Of a DNA stretch of 64,000 bases, positions 59,097-64,000 are shown piece by piece. The stretch lies in the NCBI GenBank assembly GCA_900548115.1, contig URJL01000004.1, forward strand, positions 14,128 through 78,127, in the 5' to 3' direction. A program made the position numbers and the translations under genes. Within the stretch, counting starts at the first letter, position 1; each line of letters opens with the position of its first letter. The stretch comes from an uncultured Eubacteriales bacterium (GTDB lineage: Bacteria > Bacillota > Clostridia > Oscillospirales > CAG-382). The notes below the pieces were generated by a model, which worked only from the letters and a program-made list of their open reading frames with translations, had not been told where the DNA came from and ran no database searches.

Positions 59097-61129
59097 AAAA
59101 AGGATTCTATCCGAAGCTCGCCGCCGACGGTATAAGAAAGAATAAGCGGCTGTATCTGCCGTTCATCCTCACCTGCATCGGCATGGTGGCAATGGAATAC
59201 ATCATCACCTTCCTCGGCCTGAGCAAAGCGATCTTGCAGCTCCCGGGCGGCGAGACGATAAGAGTTATGATGCGTCTCGGCTCATTCGTAATAGCAATAT
59301 TCGCGGTCATCTTTCTTTTCTATACGAATTCATTCCTGCTTCGCCGCAGGAAGAAGGAATTCGGCCTCTTCAATATTCTCGGAATGGGCAAGAATAACAT
59401 TGCCGTCATTCTCCTGTGGGAATGCCTTATTATCCTCGGCATTTCGCTTGTCTGCGGCCTTTTCTTCGGCATCGCCCTCTCAAAGCTCGCCGAAATAGGT
59501 CTGTTTTTTATAATGAACGGCAGCGCCGACTACTCGTTTTCGATAGATTTTTCGGGCGTGCTGATGACTGTCGGCATATTTGCCCTGATATTTGTGCTGC
59601 TTTATTTCAATGCTCTGATCAGAGTTAAGCATTCAAGTGCGGTCGACCTCATAAAGAGCGAAAACTCGGGTGAAAAAGCACCTAAGGCGAATTGGCTGCT
59701 CGGCGTGCTCGGAGTTATCCTACTCGGCGCCGCATATTACCTTGCGGTCAGCATTGATAACCCAATAGAGGCTCTTGTATGGTTCTTTGTGGCGGTCGTC
59801 ATGGTCATAGTCGCTACTTATCTCCTTATGATATCCGGCTCTGTACTTTTCTGCCGCCTGCTCCAGAAAAACAAGGATTATTACTACAGATCAAACCACT
59901 TTGTTTCGGTGTCCTCAATGGTATACCGTATGAAGCGCAACGGCGCGGGTCTCGCCTCGATCTGCGTGCTCGCAACAATGGTGCTTGTTATGATCTCGTC
60001 CTCCTCATCTCTGTATTTCGGCGCCGAGGATTCGCTCACCAGCCGCTACCCGAGGGAGATATGCGTCACAGCGACGGTCGAGGAACCCGAGCAGCTCGAC
60101 GAGAGCAACATTTCTATCATCAGGGATTATCTCAACAAGAACTCCGTTGAATTCGGAGCGAAGCCCTCAAATATAAATCAAGCTCCCTACGCCTATGTAT
60201 CCGCTCTGCCCGTCGGTACGGATATGGTCTGTGACCACAATAGCAACAAGATCGGCAATTATTCATACAACGATATCCGTGACATATGGTTCTTTGATGT
60301 CGATTTTTATAACGAGAATACCGGTGATAATTTGCAGCTCGCTCCCGGTGAAGTGATGCTCCTGACCTACAGATGCAGCTATGACGAGAATGTCATATCC
60401 TTTAACGACGGCAAGAACTTCTCCGTCAGAGAATCAAAGGAAGGCAGACTCAATGTCATCGGCGAGCAGGAGGCAAATATGGTGCCGAGTATCACCGTAA
60501 TCCTGCCGAAGCTCTCCGACATCGAGTCGAGCTTCCCCGAGACAGTAAAAAAGCTCATCGGCTACAAGTGGATATATGAATTCGACACCGGCATTGATAA
60601 CGAAAGTCAGATAAAGCTCATGGAGGAGCTTATCGACCGCTTTGCGGACAACATCGACGGGAATGCAAAATATAAATCCGTTTCAATTGAGTCCAGAGCC
60701 GAGGATGCCGATGATTTTTACGGCTCATACGGCGGACTTTTCTACATCGGTATCCTGCTCAGCCTTGTGTTCACCTTTGCGGCGGTCCTCATCATCTACT
60801 ACAAGCAGATATCCGAGGGCTATGAGGATCAGTCGAGATTCGAGATAATGCAAAAGGTCGGCATGACAAAGCACGAGATACGCCGCAGCATCAATTCACA
60901 GCTGCTCACCGTATTCTTCCTGCCCCTTGCCTTTGCGGGGATGCATCTTGCCTTCGCATTCCCGATAATCCGCCGCCTGCTCACCCTCTTTGCCCTGCAC
61001 AATGTCATGCTCTTTGTGCTCACCACTCTTATCAGCTTCGCGGCCTTTGCACTGCTCTATACGCTGATATACCGTATAACTTCAAACGCTTACTACAACA
61101 TCGTCAGCGGCGCAAAGAGCGACGACTGA
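59093..61129 (+). CDS. BceB-type ABC transporter permease
   Basis: This 678-residue protein has about ten membrane helices, two FtsX-like parts (residues 60-190 and 560-670), and the large extracellular domain of about 200 residues between helices 7 and 8 (about 310-535) that defines the BceB family. This domain determines which peptide is recognised; its sequence does not identify the peptide. A terminator follows. Confidence 0.93.
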   Translation: MKKGFYPKLAADGIRKNKRLYLPFILTCIGMVAMEYIITFLGLSKAILQLPGGETIRVMMRLGSFVIAIFAVIFLFYTNSFLLRRRKKEFGLFNILGMGKNNIAVILLWECLIILGISLVCGLFFGIALSKLAEIGLFFIMNGSADYSFSIDFSGVLMTVGIFALIFVLLYFNALIRVKHSSAVDLIKSENSGEKAPKANWLLGVLGVILLGAAYYLAVSIDNPIEALVWFFVAVVMVIVATYLLMISGSVLFCRLLQKNKDYYYRSNHFVSVSSMVYRMKRNGAGLASICVLATMVLVMISSSSSLYFGAEDSLTSRYPREICVTATVEEPEQLDESNISIIRDYLNKNSVEFGAKPSNINQAPYAYVSALPVGTDMVCDHNSNKIGNYSYNDIRDIWFFDVDFYNENTGDNLQLAPGEVMLLTYRCSYDENVISFNDGKNFSVRESKEGRLNVIGEQEANMVPSITVILPKLSDIESSFPETVKKLIGYKWIYEFDTGIDNESQIKLMEELIDRFADNIDGNAKYKSVSIESRAEDADDFYGSYGGLFYIGILLSLVFTFAAVLIIYYKQISEGYEDQSRFEIMQKVGMTKHEIRRSINSQLLTVFFLPLAFAGMHLAFAFPIIRRLLTLFALHNVMLFVLTTLISFAAFALLYTLIYRITSNAYYNIVSGAKSDD

Positions 61130-61142
61130 TGAATTGCCTCCG

Positions 61143-61187
61143 GCGCCGCAGCCCTCACTCCTCCGGCTGCGGCGCACCTCTTTTTTG
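61143..61187 (+). terminator. Terminator after bceAB-type genes
   Basis: An 11-bp stem (GCGCCGCAGCC with GGCTGCGGCGC) around an 11-base loop runs into ACCTCTTTTTT. Confidence 0.88.
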
Positions 61188-61188
61188 C

Positions 61189-61217
61189 TTGACGATTTGC
61201 CGCAATGCGGGTATAAT
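61189..61217 (+). promoter_or_regulatory. Sigma-A promoter for flavin reductase-like gene
   Basis: TTGACG (61189-61194) and TATAAT (61212-61217) with 17-base spacing. Confidence 0.84.
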
Positions 61218-61255
61218 ATAGATATAAAACGCCGACGGCGAAAAGGAGGATAAAT

Positions 61256-61813
61256 ATGAGAAAAAATTTCGGTAAACAGACCTGGGTCTATCCCATGCCC
61301 GTGCTTATGATAGGCACTTATGACGAGAACGGCGTGCCCGACGTGATGAACGCCGCTTGGGGCGGAGTATATGACGGCGGTCAGATTATGCTCTGCCTTT
61401 CACACAGCCACAAGACAGTCAAAAATATCAAGCTCAAAGAGGCGTTCACCGTCAGCTTCGCAACGGCAAAGACCGTCGTCGAATGCGATTATCTCGGCAT
61501 AGTCTCCGCCAATGATACGCCCGACAAGCTCGAGAGAGCGGGTTTCCATACCGTCAAGAGCGAATTTGTCGATGCCCCCGTTATCAGCGAGCTGCCCATG
61601 ACCCTCGAGTGCAAGCTGCTCAAATTCAACGAGGACGGCAATGTTATCGGCGAGATAGTCAATGTCTGCGCCGATGAGAGCATCCTTGACGAGGGCGGCA
61701 AGATAGACCCCTCAAAGCTCAAAGCGATAACCTATGACGGCGTCCACAGCACTTATATCTGCCTCGGCGACGTTGTCGGTCAAGCGTTTGTCGACGGCAA
61801 AAAGATTAAATAA
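61256..61813 (+). CDS. Flavin reductase-like FMN-binding protein
   Basis: This 185-residue protein matches the flavoredoxin/flavin reductase-like family: YPMPVLMIGTYDENGVPDVM at residues 12-31, NAAWGG, LSHSHKTVKNI and the GIVSANDTPDKLERAG segment. It binds FMN and may pass electrons or reduce flavins. The ribosome site is AAAGGAGG. It has its own promoter and terminator. Confidence 0.9.
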   Translation: MRKNFGKQTWVYPMPVLMIGTYDENGVPDVMNAAWGGVYDGGQIMLCLSHSHKTVKNIKLKEAFTVSFATAKTVVECDYLGIVSANDTPDKLERAGFHTVKSEFVDAPVISELPMTLECKLLKFNEDGNVIGEIVNVCADESILDEGGKIDPSKLKAITYDGVHSTYICLGDVVGQAFVDGKKIK

Positions 61814-61828
61814 TTCTTTTGCGTTCCT

Positions 61829-61853
61829 GCCTCGAGATTCCCGAGGCTTTTTT
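61829..61853 (+). terminator. Rho-independent terminator
   Basis: A 6-bp stem (GCCTCG with CGAGGC) around AGATTCC followed by TTTTTTC. Confidence 0.82.
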
Positions 61854-61866
61854 CTTTAAAATACGG

Positions 61867-61895
61867 TTTACTTTTTTGCGCTTGTATGTTAAAAT
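61867..61895 (+). promoter_or_regulatory. Promoter for YerC-type regulator
   Basis: TTTACT (61867-61872) and TAAAAT (61890-61895) with 17-base spacing. It fixes the downstream TTG at 61933 as the start. Confidence 0.65.
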
Positions 61896-61932
61896 AGTAA
61901 AGCGCAAAAGCGCAGCGAAAGGAAGATATATT

Positions 61933-62220
61933 TTGAGCGATAAATTAAGAGACGAAAACGTTGACTACCTGTTTAAGGCAATTCTCAAGCTCAATACGGT
62001 CGACGAATGCTACGATTTCTTTGAGGATCTCTGCACCGTTACCGAGATAAAGGCGCTCTCTCAGCGCATCGCGGTGGCAAAAATGCTCAGGCAAAAGATG
62101 GTCTACAGCGATATCGTCGCCGCCACGGGCGCCAGCACCGCCACCATCAGCCGCGTCAACCGCTCGCTTCAATACGGCTGTAACGGTTACGATGAAATAT
62201 TCAAAAGGATGGAAGAGTAA
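61933..62220 (+). CDS. YerC/YecD family TrpR-related protein
   Basis: This 95-residue protein has the TrpR-like helix-turn-helix of the YerC family: EDLCTVTEIKALSQRIAVAK, then YSDIVAATGASTATISRVNR and CNGYDEI. It starts at TTG 61933 with AAAGGAAG upstream; the longer frame begins before the promoter. Its role is unknown; YerC proteins are thought to be DNA-binding regulators. It overlaps the methyltransferase start by one base. Confidence 0.88.
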   Translation: MSDKLRDENVDYLFKAILKLNTVDECYDFFEDLCTVTEIKALSQRIAVAKMLRQKMVYSDIVAATGASTATISRVNRSLQYGCNGYDEIFKRMEE

Positions 62221-62960
62221 TGTCCTACGATGTTTTCTCCCGCTTTTACGACAGCCTGACGGATAATGTTGAGTATGAGAAGCGCGCGGAATATTTTTGC
62301 GGGCTTCTTTCGATGTGCCGCAAGGAGAAGGGGATATTGCTCGACCTCGGCTGCGGCACGGGCGGCATCTCTATAGAGGCGGCGAAAAAGGGATATGACG
62401 TGATCGGCGTGGATATAAGCGTCGGTATGCTCAATGAGGCGCGGCGCAAGGCTGCCGAGAGCGGCGTTTCGCTGCTGCTGCTCAATCAGTCCATGGACGA
62501 GCTTGACCTTTACGGCACGGTCGATTTCGCTCTCTGCGTGCTCGACGGCGTCAATCATCTTGACGATGCCGAAATGGTGAAGCGCACCTTCGAGCGGGTC
62601 TCCCTTTTTATGGTTCCCGGCGGCGCGTTTGCCTTTGACGTCAATACGCCGTATAAGCATAAAAACGTCCTTGCCGACAACGCCTTTGTCTATGACCTCG
62701 ACAGTCTTTATTGCGTGTGGCAGAATTCATATAACGAATCCGACGGCAGCGTTGATATCACGCTCGATTTTTTTGAGGAAGAGGACGGCGCATACTACCG
62801 CAGCAGCGAATATATAACCGAGCACTCCTATCCGCTTGATGATATATCCCGCTGGCTCGAGCAGGCGGGCTTTGAAGTGATGGGCGTGTTTGACGACATG
62901 ACCCTCGACCCCATCCGCCCGGGCAGCGAAAAAGCAGTATTTTTAGCAAAGAAGAAGTGA
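62220..62960 (+). CDS. Class I SAM-dependent methyltransferase
   Basis: This 246-residue protein has motif I LLDLGCGTGGISIEAAKKGY (about 39-58), the acidic end VIGVDIS, and VDFALCVLDGVNHL. It starts MSYDVFSRFYDSLTDNVEYE, typical of small Firmicutes methyltransferases. The substrate is unknown. It sits in an operon with the YerC-like gene and hslO. Confidence 0.9.
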   Translation: MSYDVFSRFYDSLTDNVEYEKRAEYFCGLLSMCRKEKGILLDLGCGTGGISIEAAKKGYDVIGVDISVGMLNEARRKAAESGVSLLLLNQSMDELDLYGTVDFALCVLDGVNHLDDAEMVKRTFERVSLFMVPGGAFAFDVNTPYKHKNVLADNAFVYDLDSLYCVWQNSYNESDGSVDITLDFFEEEDGAYYRSSEYITEHSYPLDDISRWLEQAGFEVMGVFDDMTLDPIRPGSEKAVFLAKKK

Positions 62961-62965
62961 TTTCT

Positions 62966-63841
62966 ATGAGTAAACTCGTCAGAATGATATCCGCAGAGGG
63001 CGACCTGACCGTTATTGCGGCCGATACGACCGACATCGTAGCCCGTGCGGAGCAGATACACAAGACCTCCGCCGTGACCTCAGCAGCCCTCGGCAGGCTC
63101 CTGACCGCCGCTTCAATGATGGGCGCGGTGCTGAAAGGGGAGGATGACAGCCTCACCCTGCGCCTGAGCGGCGACGGCCCTGCGGGCACTCTGATTGCCG
63201 TTTCCGACAGCAGCGGCAATGTCAGAGGCTATGTTGCGAACCCCGTGGTGGAGATACCGCTGAATGCAAAAGGCAAGCTCGATGTTGCCGGTGCGGTCGG
63301 CAGGGACGGCAGCCTCACCGTGATGAAAGACCTCGGTCTCAAAGAGCCTTATATCGGCCAAGTGCCTATAGTCTCGGGCGAGATAGCCGAGGATATCACG
63401 AGCTATTTTGCCCTGAGTGAGCAGACCCCGACGGTCTGCGCCCTAGGTGTGCTCGTCAACCCCGATCTCACGATCAAGGCTGCGGGCGGATTTATAATCC
63501 AGCTGCTCCCGACAGCCATGGACGATACGATAGATAAGGTTGAGGAATGCATAAAGGGCATCCCCTCGGTCACTCAGATGCTGACATCAGGCATGACTCC
63601 CGAGGATATTTGCAGGAGCGTGCTCGGCAAATTCAACCTTGAGCTGCTTGACGAGGCAAGCCCCGAGTATCGCTGCACCTGCTCCAAGGAGAGGGTGGCG
63701 AAGGCGCTCGTAAGCCTCGGCAAAGATGAGCTGAAGGAGATGGCGAAGGAGGACGGCACCGAGGTCTGCTGCCATTTTTGCGACAAAAAATATCATTTTA
63801 CGCCCGCCGAGATACTCGAATTGGCGGGGGAAAAGTCATAA
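62966..63841 (+). CDS. hslO: Redox-regulated chaperone Hsp33
   Basis: This 291-residue protein matches Hsp33: substrate-binding domain (GPAGTLIAVSDSSGNVRGYV, LGLKEPYIGQVPIVSGEIAE) and a C-terminal zinc module with CTC near residue 237 and CHFC near 271. It is activated by oxidation. I prefer ATG 62966 with GAAGAAG upstream; GTG 62957 is an alternative that overlaps the methyltransferase stop. Confidence 0.94.
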   Translation: MSKLVRMISAEGDLTVIAADTTDIVARAEQIHKTSAVTSAALGRLLTAASMMGAVLKGEDDSLTLRLSGDGPAGTLIAVSDSSGNVRGYVANPVVEIPLNAKGKLDVAGAVGRDGSLTVMKDLGLKEPYIGQVPIVSGEIAEDITSYFALSEQTPTVCALGVLVNPDLTIKAAGGFIIQLLPTAMDDTIDKVEECIKGIPSVTQMLTSGMTPEDICRSVLGKFNLELLDEASPEYRCTCSKERVAKALVSLGKDELKEMAKEDGTEVCCHFCDKKYHFTPAEILELAGEKS

Positions 63842-63882
63842 AAATGACTTGCAAAAAAATTGAAAAAAGTTTAAAAAAAGGC

Positions 63883-63911
63883 TTGACAATTCTTCGCAAG
63901 TGTAGTATCAT
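63883..63911 (+). promoter_or_regulatory. Sigma-A promoter for tRNA
   Basis: TTGACA (63883-63888) and TATCAT (63906-63911) with 17-base spacing. A CGCCGC/GCGGCG hairpin (63918-63940) and ATTTTT sit between it and the tRNA. Confidence 0.8.
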
Positions 63912-63946
63912 AAGTCTCGCCGCTTGACACGCAGGCGGCGATTTTT

Positions 63947-64000
63947 GGGAGCATAGCTCAGCTGGGAGAGCATCTGCCTTACAAGCAGAGGGTCACAGGT
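63947..64000 (+). tRNA. tRNA-Val (UAC), partial
   Basis: The 5' 54 bases of a tRNA are present: acceptor arm GGGAGCA, D arm GCTCAGCTGGGAGAGC, and anticodon arm TCTGC-CTTACAA-GCAGA with anticodon TAC. The window ends in the T arm. Confidence 0.93.

Noticed and set aside
1..64000. Restriction-modification, CRISPR-Cas, retron or other defence island
   Set aside because: No nuclease, methyltransferase-specificity, Cas, reverse transcriptase or similar genes are seen. The only methyltransferase (62220) is a small-molecule type in a housekeeping operon.

Overview
The window looks like a chromosomal segment of an anaerobic, spore-forming Clostridia member, probably of the Oscillospiraceae/Ruminococcaceae type. 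The evidence is spoIIID, a cotJABC operon, the two-subunit iron-sulfur serine dehydratase sdaAB, a Bce-type module, FeoAB, a BMP-type nucleoside ABC importer, strong Gram-positive Shine-Dalgarno sites, and many sigma-A promoters with 17-bp spacing. No species can be named from the sequence alone.

Layout. (1) 1-30.0 kb is a glycan-modification and glycan-degradation region. It holds an extracytoplasmic O-acylation set (DUF4358-like lipoprotein, MBOAT acyltransferase, DHHW protein). It also holds cytoplasmic SGNH esterases, a calcineurin-like phosphoesterase, a GH28-like beta-helix enzyme, a GH30 enzyme, two AraC regulators, a parvulin, a leucine-rich-repeat lipoprotein, a MATE pump and FeoAB. 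The centrepiece is a 3,563-residue secreted protein with four NPCBM-like modules, Ig-like modules, a GH97 domain, a beta-helix region and three SGNH esterase domains, encoded divergently from an AraC regulator. (2) 30.0-31.2 kb carries the 5' fragment of a second MATE gene behind an attenuator-like leader, then cotJA, cotJB and the first two thirds of cotJC. (3) 31.187-39.411 kb is an 8.2-kb element inserted inside cotJC. It carries a KtrAB-type potassium uptake pair, a small membrane protein, a KdpDE-like two-component system, relics of a CNNM/CorC gene and a Cys-rich KTR gene, a 54-residue protein and a large serine recombinase. The end of cotJC resumes right after it. Precise removal restores a 202-codon reading frame, and the two junctions have mirror-image 15-bp arms around a shared GA, as expected for a serine-integrase attP.

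(4) 39.4-46.9 kb holds a decayed transporter gene, yajC, a TIGR04086-like membrane protein, two lipoproteins, and a secreted DNRLRE-ricin protein with a possible Cys/His enzymatic C-terminus followed by a small lipoprotein. (5) 46.9-54.9 kb, mostly on the minus strand, holds an IolG-like dehydrogenase, spoIIID, the xpt-BMP-ABC purine salvage operon and an amidase. (6) 54.9-64 kb, on the plus strand, holds sdaAB, a BceRSAB-type module with a clear inverted-repeat operator, a flavin reductase-like protein, a YerC-type regulator with a methyltransferase and Hsp33, and the start of a tRNA-Val gene cut by the window edge.

How it fits together. The left region suggests a polysaccharide programme in which acyl groups are added outside the membrane and removed by secreted and cytoplasmic esterases of one family. 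The middle suggests an intervening element in a spore-coat gene, like the known elements in sigK and spsM, but carrying potassium-uptake cargo. Read by eye, codon usage left and right of the element differs somewhat: AGG for Arg and ATA for Ile are more frequent on the right. An assembly join of two genomes through a shared element is therefore a real alternative.
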